This document shows positions 41,811-50,660 of a stretch of DNA of 64,000 nt, one piece after another. Below the pieces are notes generated by a model. That model did no database searches and was not told where the DNA came from. It saw nothing but the letters and a program-made list of their open reading frames with translations. The DNA lies in NCBI GenBank assembly GCA_041645075.1, contig JBAZQS010000003.1:7790-71789 (forward strand), in the 5' to 3' direction. Numbering within the stretch: position 1 is the first letter of the stretch; each line of letters opens with the position of its first letter. The position numbers were made by a program, and so were the translations under genes. This stretch comes from JBAZQS01 sp041645075 (GTDB taxonomy: Bacteria; Patescibacteriota; Patescibacteriia; 2-01-FULL-39-33).

Positions 41811-44432
41811 ATGGCAGCAGTAGTAACAACAGATTATAGTATCGCAACAAACGGAGACATCCGTTATACCGGTACGACAACCAATAACACCGTTATTGAA
41901 TTCCACCGTTGGCTCGGCGATTTGATGGACGACGCCCTCGCTACAGGCAACGACCTCTTGGATATCACGGACGCGACCGCTTCAGAGCGTTCAACCGACA
42001 ACATTATCACGCTAAAAGCGCCTTTTAACATTGACAATACGGTTGCGCAACATCTTTTTGATGGTTCCATTATTCAAACTAACGGCGATGAGATTTATGA
42101 TGGTATCTTAGTATTCGCAGCAGCGGGTACTCCACTCCAAATTCTTCAGAATGGAAAACCTGCATACCCCAATTTTTGGGGTACAAGTATAAACGCTGAT
42201 TCGGCAAACGGTATCTCGCATCGCTTTATGTTGAAAGTAAAAACTGCCGCAGCTGATATTGATGGACGACGTTTGGTTGGACAAACAAGAGAGACGGGCA
42301 AAACCTACAGCGAATTTAAGATTAACGGTACAGCCAGAGGTAACAACGTTCTCGCCCTTACCTATGCTACTGACTTGAACAACGCCACAGCAGAAGCGAC
42401 TATTCGCGGGTGGACTACGATTACAAATACAGAAGGCTACCGACTCTTGGATGTGGACAATAACAGCCTCACGGAGAACTACTATTCGGAATGGAATCGC
42501 GCTGCGCTTACAATCAACCAATTCTTTGAAAGACATAAGTGGCTTACTCGTGAATCAACAGTAGAATCTTCAAATGCTAATTCCGGCGCGAGTAATTTCC
42601 AAGTAGCAAACGCGACTATTATCGGGCAGAGCCAATCATTCGCCAATGGTGTAAACGCTCAATACCTTACTCGTGTGCGAGTAAAGATGAGGAAGGTCGA
42701 GGGGACTCCTGGCACTGTCACTGGAAACCTTACCGCGAAACTCTACAATCATAGTGGGGCGACTTTCGGTACCGATTCTATCCCTGGAGTTACGCTTCAC
42801 GCAACATCAGAGAATTTTGATGTGGCGACTCTCACCACGGCGTATAAAGAATATGAAATTGCGTTCGGTACAGCAGGAGCCACAGCGCATTTTTTAATGG
42901 TGGCTTCTACAAATTATTGTATTGCGTTTGAACATGCCGCTATTAACGGTTCAAACTATGTAGAGATACAAGGAGATGGGACTGCTGGCAACCACCCGGG
43001 TAACCGCGCCCAATTAGTAGCTTCGACCTGGACACCGACCGCGGCTGATAACCTTGACTTCAAAGTATACGCGTCTCCTAAGCAGTATGGCATTCGTGGT
43101 GAAATATTCCGCGGTATCACCCATGAAGTTGTTGCAGATACTCCTTCAGCCGCATTCTCCGCGGTTGAAGCAATTTCATGGCCTGGCGGCACAGGACAAT
43201 TGCTTGCAAGTGTCTTCCCAGACACAACCGCGACAGCTCTAAGCGTGAACGCGAGCCTCCAATTCGCCCGGGCTACTGGTAGCTTCATCACCGACGGCTT
43301 CCGGCCGGGCATGACGATCGTTTCGACCGTCTTCACCACTGGCGCGAACAACACGACCAAGATTATCTCGTCTCTCACCGCGACCACGATTACCGTGACG
43401 GACACGACCGGCCTCGTCCAAGAAGCGGCGGGCACGGATGAGCGAATTCGTGCTGGGCATATCTGGATGCAACTTCTGACTGGTATAGCACCAACAGATA
43501 ATCAGACCATCACTGGCGGGACTTCATCTACGACGGCCTTGATGAATGTCACCATTACAGAACGCACGCTTTCACAGCCAGCTGTGGGTGCTTCAACCGG
43601 TACGGCAATCATCGGATCGTATGGACTTGGTGTTGAACCCATCCCAGACCTTAGTGCTTCCGATAAGGTAACTGACTTGAGTAATACTCTTCGTGTTCCT
43701 CCGAATAATGTTACATTCACAGTTGCTGGGCTCGTATCTGGTGAAGATAGGGTGCTTGTTGCTCCTCTCGGGTATGAGTTTGCCTATGACACCGAAGCCG
43801 TCGCCAACTTCGCTCTCGGAGACTCTCTTACCTTCGGCACTCCGACAGGCACAGGGTATCTCTCACTGCTTCGTGATGACGGCACGACAGGGCGTATGCA
43901 GATACGACTTCTTTCCGGCTCCGTTCCTACTGATAACTCAACCATTACAAATGGTACCGCGACCGCACTAGTAAACGGCTCAGTAGTAGCGAGCGAAGAC
44001 CCGCGACAGCTTATCTTGACTGCAGTAGCACTAAGTGGTGGTGCAGTGACCACCGTACCCTGCACCACAGCTATCCCTACCGATACTCCTTCAGCGGCAG
44101 GAACTACTGGTTCTATTCGAATACGGCTCGCAAGTGGTTTATTTCGTAATATTGCTTACACCTCATATTCGGGTAACGACTTTACCATTCCAAGCACGGA
44201 CTTCTCAGCAGATAACGCCCCTGCAAGCACCAGCATCTTCATCGCCTATATTGATAAAGCTATTACTGGTGGGGCTACTACGGCAACATTCACCGGCGTG
44301 TATTCGGCAGACAGAAATTTGTTTGTGCGTGTCCGCGATGGAGCGTCTACACCGATTAAGACCTTTGAAACCACAGGTACGCTCGGCTCTGCAGGTGGTT
44401 CAGCTACCGCCATCAGAACGAGTGACGCATAA
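41811..44432 (+). CDS. Phage structural-like protein, 873 residues (tail/appendage type)
   Basis: No catalytic domain. The opening (VTTDYSIATNGDIRYTGTTT, VIEFHRWLGDLMDDAL, GNDLLDITDATASERSTDN) resembles large structural proteins I know from tailed phages. The body is rich in Thr, Ala, Gly and Asn, as in beta-fibre proteins. No signal peptide. Composition is clearly higher in GC than the flanks, in line with acquisition from a phage. It is first of three such genes (with 44592 and 46786). It may be part of a defective prophage, a tail-like particle, or a domesticated surface fibre. No terminase, portal or capsid gene is present in the window. Confidence 0.75.
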   Translation: MAAVVTTDYSIATNGDIRYTGTTTNNTVIEFHRWLGDLMDDALATGNDLLDITDATASERSTDNIITLKAPFNIDNTVAQHLFDGSIIQTNGDEIYDGILVFAAAGTPLQILQNGKPAYPNFWGTSINADSANGISHRFMLKVKTAAADIDGRRLVGQTRETGKTYSEFKINGTARGNNVLALTYATDLNNATAEATIRGWTTITNTEGYRLLDVDNNSLTENYYSEWNRAALTINQFFERHKWLTRESTVESSNANSGASNFQVANATIIGQSQSFANGVNAQYLTRVRVKMRKVEGTPGTVTGNLTAKLYNHSGATFGTDSIPGVTLHATSENFDVATLTTAYKEYEIAFGTAGATAHFLMVASTNYCIAFEHAAINGSNYVEIQGDGTAGNHPGNRAQLVASTWTPTAADNLDFKVYASPKQYGIRGEIFRGITHEVVADTPSAAFSAVEAISWPGGTGQLLASVFPDTTATALSVNASLQFARATGSFITDGFRPGMTIVSTVFTTGANNTTKIISSLTATTITVTDTTGLVQEAAGTDERIRAGHIWMQLLTGIAPTDNQTITGGTSSTTALMNVTITERTLSQPAVGASTGTAIIGSYGLGVEPIPDLSASDKVTDLSNTLRVPPNNVTFTVAGLVSGEDRVLVAPLGYEFAYDTEAVANFALGDSLTFGTPTGTGYLSLLRDDGTTGRMQIRLLSGSVPTDNSTITNGTATALVNGSVVASEDPRQLILTAVALSGGAVTTVPCTTAIPTDTPSAAGTTGSIRIRLASGLFRNIAYTSYSGNDFTIPSTDFSADNAPASTSIFIAYIDKAITGGATTATFTGVYSADRNLFVRVRDGASTPIKTFETTGTLGSAGGSATAIRTSDA

Positions 44433-44462
44433 TCCCCGTGGCATATAGCAAAATAATGAAAA

Positions 44463-44484
44463 CCCCCGAGCTTACGCTCGGGGT
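44463..44484 (+). terminator. CCCCGAGC/GCTCGGGG hairpin between the two large structural genes
   Basis: An 8-bp GC-rich stem with loop TTAC, preceded by A residues. There is no clear T-run on the plus strand, so it may be an RNA-stability hairpin instead. Confidence 0.5.
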
Positions 44485-44591
44485 GTCCAAATATAATTAG
44501 AATGCAATTGAAACTGTCGCGCTTGTTGAAATTGACAGCGTAAAAACCGTAATTATTAAAGGGGTTGAATAAGAATTATTGAATAAAAATT

Positions 44592-46412
44592 ATGGCAGTA
44601 CCAGTATATACCATCCCCGAACTCACCACGATGAATACGGGTGAGGCGACTACCAACTGGGCAGAGCCCGGAACGTGGCTGGGCGGAGGTCTACCTGTGG
44701 CTGAAACGGATTACTTCATTCAAGGAACGGGCTGTATCGATAAAACATTCAACGCCGTCGCTATCGGTGGCTTGATGTATAGCGCCGGGGCTCAAACAAT
44801 TGCAAGCCCAAATGCCTACTTTGCGTGGGTGTGGTTCGGGTGTCCCAATGCCATTGATACATTAGCCAATGGCGGAATTCGATTGATGGTTGGGGACCTG
44901 AATACCGTCTTCAAAGCATGGTATGTCTTAGGTAGCAATACATATCAATATGGCGGATGGCGCTGTATTCCCGTTGATCCCAACACTACTGCGGACGCAA
45001 CCATTGGTACACCCTCCGGTGTGTGGGCGTTTTTTGGGATGGCCGCAAGTGTCTTGAATGCCGTAGCCAAAGGTAACCCCTGCGCTATCGATGTCATTCG
45101 ACACGGAAGAGGGACGCTTCAATCCGTAAGCGGTGAGGCAGCAAACTACGCCACCTTTGCAGGTGCGGCAGCACAAGACCAAAATGTAACCAACCGTTGG
45201 GGATTATGCCAGCTTATTGATGGTACGGTTATCCAGCAAGGCCACTTCCTCATGGGCGTGGCCGCAACTGCTGTAGATTTCCGAGACAGTAATCGTGCAA
45301 TTGTCATTGCCAACACCACGAAGGTTACCTCGACATTCAACCTGTTTGAGATTCGTAATGCCACTAGCCGAGTCGATTGGACTAGTATTTCGTTTACTGC
45401 GCTTGGCACGGTATCAAGGGGGGACTTCACAGTCACCGACAACGCTACCATCAATTGGATTGGTTGCACCTTTACCGATGTTGGATTGTTCGTTCTACAG
45501 GCGGCAACTATCGTTACGAGTTGCGTGTTCAGACGCACCGATAGAATCACATTGGCTGGCGCAACGCTCACAAGTTGTACGATTGATAATAATCGGGCCA
45601 CAACGGCGGTTCTCGCGGCCACCCCAGCAGGTGCTCAATTAGTTTCTGGCTGCACGTTCACCAGCGATGGCACGGGGCATGGGCTTGAGATCACCGGCGC
45701 GGCCGTCCCCGACATGACGCTGACAAATTGCACATGGACTAACTATACAGCAGCCAGTGGTGGCAATGAAGCAGTTTACGTGAACATCGCATCTGGCACT
45801 ATGAACTTGAACATCAGTGGTGGCACCACTCCATCAGTACGAACAGCGGGGTGTAACGTAACGGTTGTCTCGGGTGCGGTAAATGTGACCATAAATGTAA
45901 AAAACTCAGCAGGAACTAATATTGAAAATGCACGAGTCTTTGTTAAGGCTTCGGATAATATAGGGCCATTCCCCTTTGAGGAAACTGTAACAATTAGTAA
46001 CTCAGGAACTACCGCCACAGTGACACATACGGCCCATGGAATGACTACTAATGATAAGGTGGTTATTTCTGGAGCGACGTCTCCGACCTTTGATGCTAAC
46101 AATGGGATATTCTCTATTACCTATGTTTCGGATAACAGCTACACTTACGCCATGTTATCAGCACCGGGAGATGGCGCCGTGCCGGGAACTATTATAAGTA
46201 CCTTTGTTGCAATAAGTGGAACGACTAATGCAAGTGGTAATATATCAATGAGTAGGGTGTTCTTAACAAATCAGAATATCATTGGTTGGGTAAGAAAAAC
46301 CTCAACTCCACCAACTTACACTCCACCAAATTACAAAACCGGGCCGATTGGGGGTACAGTCAATTCAACTACGGGATTCACTGCCAACGTACAATTAATT
46401 TCAGACGACTAA
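44592..46412 (+). CDS. Phage structural-like protein, 606 residues (beta-helix fibre type)
   Basis: No signal peptide. The middle (about residues 220-420) repeats short beta strands with Asn/Thr/Cys steps such as TSCVFRRTDRITLAGATLTS and TSCTIDNN, as in right-handed beta-helix tail fibres. An Ig-like or carbohydrate-binding-like segment (about 430-545) follows (NSAGTNIENARVFVKA, GTTNASGNISM). The ending KTGPIGGTVNSTTGFTANVQ matches an ending I associate with phage structural proteins. GC content is similar to the previous gene. It probably builds a fibre with the products of 41811 and 46786. Confidence 0.75.
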   Translation: MAVPVYTIPELTTMNTGEATTNWAEPGTWLGGGLPVAETDYFIQGTGCIDKTFNAVAIGGLMYSAGAQTIASPNAYFAWVWFGCPNAIDTLANGGIRLMVGDLNTVFKAWYVLGSNTYQYGGWRCIPVDPNTTADATIGTPSGVWAFFGMAASVLNAVAKGNPCAIDVIRHGRGTLQSVSGEAANYATFAGAAAQDQNVTNRWGLCQLIDGTVIQQGHFLMGVAATAVDFRDSNRAIVIANTTKVTSTFNLFEIRNATSRVDWTSISFTALGTVSRGDFTVTDNATINWIGCTFTDVGLFVLQAATIVTSCVFRRTDRITLAGATLTSCTIDNNRATTAVLAATPAGAQLVSGCTFTSDGTGHGLEITGAAVPDMTLTNCTWTNYTAASGGNEAVYVNIASGTMNLNISGGTTPSVRTAGCNVTVVSGAVNVTINVKNSAGTNIENARVFVKASDNIGPFPFEETVTISNSGTTATVTHTAHGMTTNDKVVISGATSPTFDANNGIFSITYVSDNSYTYAMLSAPGDGAVPGTIISTFVAISGTTNASGNISMSRVFLTNQNIIGWVRKTSTPPTYTPPNYKTGPIGGTVNSTTGFTANVQLISDD

Positions 46413-46430
46413 TCAATTAGAAAAAATAAT

Positions 46431-46676
46431 ATGGATGAAGTAACAGCCAAAGAAGAAGCCAAGGAAATAGCCATCGCGCAACTAAATAAAAGGAATACCG
46501 AGACCGTGGAGGTTGTTTTGCGCGTCATGCAGAAAGAAATAACCGAGTTGAAGATTGTCGTCGCCAGCTTGAATAATACCATGGGGGGATTAATTGAACG
46601 GCAGAATCAGTTGGAGCAGAAAATAAACATTCAGAAGGTCCAGCTCATGGGATTAGGCCCAAGTGTCAAAGAATAA
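46431..46676 (+). CDS. Small coiled-coil protein of the phage-like cluster
   Basis: 81 residues, helical throughout, with heptad hydrophobics (VEVVLRVMQKEITELKIVVA). It starts 19 bp after the 606-residue gene. It looks like a short oligomerisation or chaperone protein, as commonly encoded near phage tail genes, but no specific family is recognised. Confidence 0.6.
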   Translation: MDEVTAKEEAKEIAIAQLNKRNTETVEVVLRVMQKEITELKIVVASLNNTMGGLIERQNQLEQKINIQKVQLMGLGPSVKE

Positions 46677-46682
46677 TCTGAT

Positions 46683-46785
46683 ATGCCCAAAAGGCTTGAA
46701 AAGCCAAAAAGGCCAAAAATGTCCAACCCTTCTCTAGTTTTTTAAGCATTTCCGGCCTTTTAGGCCTTTTGAGCTTTTCATTCAT
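46683..46785. repeat. AGGCC/GGCCT inverted repeat before the 183-residue gene
   Basis: AAAAGGCTTGAAAAGCCAAA and AAGGCCAAAA pair with TTCCGGCCTTTTAGGCCTTT downstream. A long imperfect hairpin ends just before the ATG at 46786 and could control its translation. Confidence 0.65.
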
Positions 46786-47337
46786 ATGGCAATTTCAATA
46801 AACTGGCCAACCGGAGTGATAACCGTACCAAAGGTGGATATGACGCTTGTTCAATCTACTCCTATTGAAATTAGAGAGTTAAACATCAATACCTTCCGCC
46901 TTAGATTAAAGGACTTGGAAGATGATGCAGAGGGTCAAGTTTGGGCGACAACCCACAATCACAATACGACAGTTTCAGTTGGAGGAGTTACACTTGCGCG
47001 AGTAGTTGAAATTATTAATGGATATACGGTGACTTTTGAGAATGGTACGTATGCTGTAAACCTCGTAGGCGCAAATTCAAATATTGGGGATGTTCTAAAT
47101 CTTAATACTGTATCTATCAGGGCTGCAAATTCAGCAGGGCTTATCCAGGCGATGATATGGGATGAGCCAATTGCAGGCCATCTTACAACAGGAACAACCG
47201 GCAAAGCTCTATCTGATGCAGGCGGCGCGGGTAATCCGTGGTCAAGCACTATAACTGGCAATACTACTGCCGGGACATTTGGTGAATTAGTTGGCAAGAA
47301 GCTTTTGACTATAGCTAAATTTTTGGGACTTAAATAA
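46786..47337 (+). CDS. Phage structural-like protein, 183 residues
   Basis: The sequence (INWPTGVITVPKVDMTLVQS, EIRELNINTFRLRLKDLEDD, THNHNTTVSVGGVTLARVVE, IINGYTVTFENGTYAVNLVG) matches a small structural protein I associate with tailed phages, found near tail-fibre genes. It ends LVGKKLLTIAKFLGL, a hydrophobic helix. With 41811 and 44592 this is a set of three phage-type structural proteins in order. No signal peptide. Confidence 0.75.
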   Translation: MAISINWPTGVITVPKVDMTLVQSTPIEIRELNINTFRLRLKDLEDDAEGQVWATTHNHNTTVSVGGVTLARVVEIINGYTVTFENGTYAVNLVGANSNIGDVLNLNTVSIRAANSAGLIQAMIWDEPIAGHLTTGTTGKALSDAGGAGNPWSSTITGNTTAGTFGELVGKKLLTIAKFLGLK

Positions 47338-47339
47338 AT

Positions 47340-47440
47340 CAAAATGGAAAAATCAAAATGGAAAATTTAGGGCTCAATACTTTTAATTTTACATTTTAAA
47401 TTGTTATTTTGATTTTTGATTTTTGATTTTTTAATTAGCT
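47340..47440. repeat. AATCAAAATGGAAAA inverted-repeat spacer, second copy
   Basis: Left arm AATCAAAATGGAAAAATCAA and right arm GATTTTTGATTTTTGATTTT. It has the same design as 41297-41455, so the phage-like genes are bracketed by two copies of this repeat. Confidence 0.7.
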
Positions 47441-47444
47441 ATAT

Positions 47445-48566
47445 ATGACAATAAATGATCTTATCCAGCTGCTTAATAATAGGTTGAGAGAATTTCAACT
47501 CTCCAGAGATTACGCCAGGATGAGCGGCGATTTGGAAAGAATGAATGTTGCCGATAAAGAAATTCTTTCTTTAGAGGATACTTTGTATAAATTGAATTTA
47601 TTGGTGGACACCTCCAAGTCCGCCGCTATTAGAGAGGTCATTCTGGCGGAAGTTATAACCGATGGTTCAGTCGCGGTTTTGGGAGAATACGATATCACTC
47701 TTTATGCTACCGACCCTTTGCACGAAAAAAAAATAATGAATATCTTGAGCAAAATGGGAGTGATGGAGACAGTGGAAAAAATTGATGCTTATATCAAGGG
47801 CAAATATTTGAGCAGTCCGGTTACCGGAGAGATGGTAATGAGCGCTGCTTCTGCTTATAGCGTAGACGCCCGGTTGATGATGGCTATAATGGAACAGGAC
47901 TCGAGCTTTGCTACTGCCGGCAAAGCGGTAAGGACTCTAAATCCAGGCAATGTCGGTAATGATGACAGCGGTAATCTTCGCACATACGACTCGTGGCAAG
48001 AGGGCGTGACAGCAGTGGCGGCATGGCTTAGCAGACACCGTGGATTAACAACCATTTCCGAAATTCCTGAAGAAAATGTTCTTGAACCTACGGCCACTTC
48101 CCAGCCAGAGGCTGGTCCGCCTTTGGCGGAAACGACCTTAACAACCACTACAACCACTGCCACTGCCACCACCACACCAGCGGCCGCCACTTCAACTCCG
48201 GAAACCATACCGGTCATCACTTCTACTACTACCACTGCCACCACCACACCAGCGGTAGCCACCTCAACTCCGGAAACCATACCGGTCATCACTTCAACCA
48301 CTACCACCGCCACCACCACGCCGTTTACGACCACCTCCACTCCGGAAACCACACCGGTCATCACTTCCCAGCCAGAGGCTGGTCCGCCTTTGGCGGAAAC
48401 GACTTCAACGACCACTACGACCACCACCGCTACGACTACACCTCCCACCGCCCCAGAAGAGCCCGCACCGGCGACCGCCACTTCAACTCCGGAAACCATA
48501 CCGGTCATCACTTCTACCACTACCACGGCTACCACAACTACATCGACCGCCACTGCGACAGAATAG
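47445..48566 (+). CDS. Lysozyme/glucosaminidase-like protein with Thr-rich repeat tail
   Basis: A 373-residue protein without an evident signal peptide. Residues about 1-120 are helical. Residues about 120-205 resemble a lysozyme-fold muramidase or glucosaminidase (SVDARLMMAIMEQDSSFATA, NPGNVGNDDSGNLRTYDSWQ, GVTAVAAWLSRHR), with a candidate catalytic Glu in MEQDSSF. The rest is Thr/Pro/Ala repeats: STPETIPVITSTTTTATTTP recurs about four times, and SQPEAGPPLAET twice. The second repeat is encoded by a CCAGAGGCTGG/CCGCCTTTGGCGG palindrome. Such a protein could open peptidoglycan for an appendage or fibre. The activity is inferred. Confidence 0.75.
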   Translation: MTINDLIQLLNNRLREFQLSRDYARMSGDLERMNVADKEILSLEDTLYKLNLLVDTSKSAAIREVILAEVITDGSVAVLGEYDITLYATDPLHEKKIMNILSKMGVMETVEKIDAYIKGKYLSSPVTGEMVMSAASAYSVDARLMMAIMEQDSSFATAGKAVRTLNPGNVGNDDSGNLRTYDSWQEGVTAVAAWLSRHRGLTTISEIPEENVLEPTATSQPEAGPPLAETTLTTTTTTATATTTPAAATSTPETIPVITSTTTTATTTPAVATSTPETIPVITSTTTTATTTPFTTTSTPETTPVITSQPEAGPPLAETTSTTTTTTTATTTPPTAPEEPAPATATSTPETIPVITSTTTTATTTTSTATATE

Positions 48567-48595
48567 CAAGCCGCTATAACAGCTGATTAACCACC

Positions 48596-49318
48596 TTGGA
48601 AAATTTTAAAAAAAATATAGAAAAATTTCTTCCATTTTTGGAAGATCTGCGTGAACGATTGTATCGCGGGGTAATTTTATTCGTCGTATTCTTTTTGGTC
48701 GGCTTTCTCTCTTCTGGAATAATTCTAAAAAAAATATTAAAACTTGTTCATATCGATCAGGTGGTAATCGCCACTTCTTCACCATTTCAGTTTACCGAGA
48801 TAGCGATGGATGTTGGGTTTTTCCTCGCGATTATGGTTTCTGTTCCGTACATAATTTATAGCTTTTATGTCTTCATTATACCCGCATTAACTAGAAGCGA
48901 GAAAATAAAACTTTTAAAATCTATTCCTTTAAGCGTTGGATTATTCATTGTTGGATCTTTTTATGGGTTTTTTATTCTTTACTATGCTTTAGGATTATTA
49001 GCTTCTGTCAACATCAGTTTAGGGATCGCCAATTTTTGGAATATCGGTCAATTTTTAACAGAAATGCTTATTACCTCCGCTTTGTTGGGATTGGTCTTTG
49101 AGCTTCCTCTCCTCTTGTCTCTGCTTATAAAACTGGGGATAACTACACCCCAAACCCTCAAAAACAATAGGCGCGTCGCTTATTTTTTAACCATTTTTCT
49201 GACCGCTTTACTTCCGCCAACCGATGGTGTATCATTAATAGCGATGGCACTGCCACTTGTGCTACTATACGAGGGGACGATATTATTAAATAATAAAAAA
49301 ACAATATGTTTGGATTAG
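48596..49318 (+). CDS. tatC: Twin-arginine translocase subunit TatC
   Basis: A 240-residue, six-helix protein starting with TTG. TatC features are FLEDLRERLYRGVILF (the conserved N-terminal motif that helps read the signal peptide), SSPFQFTEIAMDVGFFLAI, and SVPYIIYSFYVFIIPALTRSEK. It exports folded proteins carrying an R-R or K-R signal. The last 13 bases overlap the first tatA gene. The likely substrate in this cluster is the product at 40301. TatC is not universal in Patescibacteria, so this locus is notable. Confidence 0.93.
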   Translation: MENFKKNIEKFLPFLEDLRERLYRGVILFVVFFLVGFLSSGIILKKILKLVHIDQVVIATSSPFQFTEIAMDVGFFLAIMVSVPYIIYSFYVFIIPALTRSEKIKLLKSIPLSVGLFIVGSFYGFFILYYALGLLASVNISLGIANFWNIGQFLTEMLITSALLGLVFELPLLLSLLIKLGITTPQTLKNNRRVAYFLTIFLTALLPPTDGVSLIAMALPLVLLYEGTILLNNKKTICLD

Positions 49319-49470
49319 GACCTAGAGAACTAATTATTTTGGCCGTTATCCTCGTTTTGCTTTTTGGCGCAAAGAAGATTCCAGAACTTGCTCGCGGTAT
49401 TGGGGAGGCTGTCAGACACATCAGAAACGGTTTTTCTGATGACAAAGACAAAACAGATAAAAAAAGTTAA
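49306..49470 (+). CDS. tatA1: Twin-arginine translocase subunit TatA, copy 1
   Basis: 54 residues, with the single membrane helix LIILAVILVLLFG (9-21), the hinge FGAKKIPELARGIGEA and an amphipathic helix, then a short charged tail. This is TatA/TatE, without the longer TatB tail. The start lies 13 bases before the end of tatC. It keeps the FG-K-IPEL core of the family most faithfully of the three copies. Confidence 0.92.
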   Translation: MFGLGPRELIILAVILVLLFGAKKIPELARGIGEAVRHIRNGFSDDKDKTDKKS

Positions 49471-49572
49471 ATAGCGTAACCACTGTTGTCATCTTTACCT
49501 CCACTAACCGATGGTGTATTATTAATTAAAAAGGTTGATCTTATTAAATAATTAAATAATAAAAAATATTAT

Positions 49573-49737
49573 ATGTTTGGATTAGGACCTACAGAAATAA
49601 TTATTTTTGTCGCTATCATCGTTTTGCTTTTTGGTTCAAAAAAGATCGCGGATCTTGCTCGCAGTGTCGCGGAGGCTGTTAAAATCCTCCGGGGTAGTTT
49701 TTCAGACGAAAAAGACAAAACAGACAAAAAAAATTAA
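49573..49737 (+). CDS. tatA2: Twin-arginine translocase subunit TatA, copy 2
   Basis: 54 residues, a tandem paralogue of copy 1 beginning MFGLGPTEIIIFVAIIVL. The amphipathic-helix motif changes to FGSKKIADLARSVAEAVKIL. The spacer before it (from about 49490) keeps a degraded piece of the tatC 3' end, which shows that a tatC-tail plus tatA segment was duplicated. Confidence 0.9.
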   Translation: MFGLGPTEIIIFVAIIVLLFGSKKIADLARSVAEAVKILRGSFSDEKDKTDKKN

Positions 49738-49829
49738 ATCGCGTAACCACTGTTGACCTCCACTAACTGATGGTGTATTTTTAATTAAAAAGGTCGATAT
49801 TATTAAATAATTAAATAATAAAAAATATT

Positions 49830-50003
49830 ATGTTTGGATTAGGACCTAGGGAACTAATTATTGTGGTCGGTATCCTCGTTTTGCTTTTTGGTTCAAAAAA
49901 GATCGCGGATCTTGCTCGCAGTGTCGCGGAGGCTGTTAAAATCCTCCGGGGTAGTTTTTCAGACGAAAAAGACAAAAAAGACAAAACAGATAAAATTGCG
50001 TAA
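49830..50003 (+). CDS. tatA3: Twin-arginine translocase subunit TatA, copy 3
   Basis: 57 residues beginning MFGLGPRELIIVVGILVLLF. Its second half, from FGSKKIADLARSVAEA on, is the same as copy 2 apart from the tail. The N-terminus is closer to copy 1. It therefore looks like a recombinant or a second duplication of copy 2 with partial gene conversion. The spacer before it repeats the same tatC-tail fragment. Confidence 0.9.
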   Translation: MFGLGPRELIIVVGILVLLFGSKKIADLARSVAEAVKILRGSFSDEKDKKDKTDKIA

Positions 50004-50021
50004 TCATTTGTTAGCCGAAAT

Positions 50022-50660
50022 ATGAAAAATTGGATACGTATTTTTTTGGTATGCTTTGTTTTGATTGGTGGCACGGCGTTTTTTGCTTTTTATTCAATCA
50101 ATCAATTAAATAAAGCATTTGATGATATAGAAGCTTCGTTTTTTGCAACCGTAAAAATACCACAAGTTCATTTTTCCGACAAAACAAATAAAGAGCAAAT
50201 TCCAACCTCTACCCCAGAAACTATTCCAACCTCTACCCCAGAAATCATCTCAACCTCAGCAACATCAACTGATTTGGATCTATCTTTCATTTTTCCAAAA
50301 AAAAACAATGAAGTTTACATTGGTTGCACGTACCAACTTTCCTTTCAATCATCCACGACAATACGTTCATTGGAAATTGCTCTCCTTGATGATGGTACGA
50401 ATGAAACCATTGAGCCGAGTGCAAGCGGTATAGCGAGGGAAAACAAAATAGAACCAAATTCTCAAAGTTTAGATTGGAAAGTGGGAGTAGTTTGGCCGGG
50501 TAAATATTATATCAAAGTGTCAAACATTAATGGTGTTGAATTAGAAAATTATAGTAAAACCTTTACGATAAGAAAAATGCCAAAAGGTATAAGTGTTGAC
50601 GAAAGAGAAAAAATTTGCAAGGAATCGGACGGTTCATTTTATTTATTGGATAAGTTATAG
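50022..50660 (+). CDS. Membrane-anchored protein of unknown function, 212 residues
   Basis: An N-terminal membrane helix (IRIFLVCFVLIGGTAFFAFY, residues 5-24), then a Thr/Pro spacer (STPETIPTSTPEIISTS, like the repeats of the muralytic-type protein upstream), then a beta-sandwich-like domain (about 88-190: YQLSFQSSTTIRSLEIALL, then WPGKYYIKVSN). It follows the third tatA by 18 bp and is the last gene of the accessory cluster. The shared Thr/Pro spacer supports a common surface role. Family not recognised. Confidence 0.7.
   Translation: MKNWIRIFLVCFVLIGGTAFFAFYSINQLNKAFDDIEASFFATVKIPQVHFSDKTNKEQIPTSTPETIPTSTPEIISTSATSTDLDLSFIFPKKNNEVYIGCTYQLSFQSSTTIRSLEIALLDDGTNETIEPSASGIARENKIEPNSQSLDWKVGVVWPGKYYIKVSNINGVELENYSKTFTIRKMPKGISVDEREKICKESDGSFYLLDKL

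Noticed and set aside
41811..47337. Complete prophage
   Set aside because: No integrase, terminase, portal, capsid or replication genes are present, only tail-like structural proteins.
47855..48553. Long minus-strand frame of 232 codons opposite the muralytic-type gene
   Set aside because: It is the mirror of the ACC/ACT-rich repeats, giving Val/Gly repeats, with no start signal or domain.
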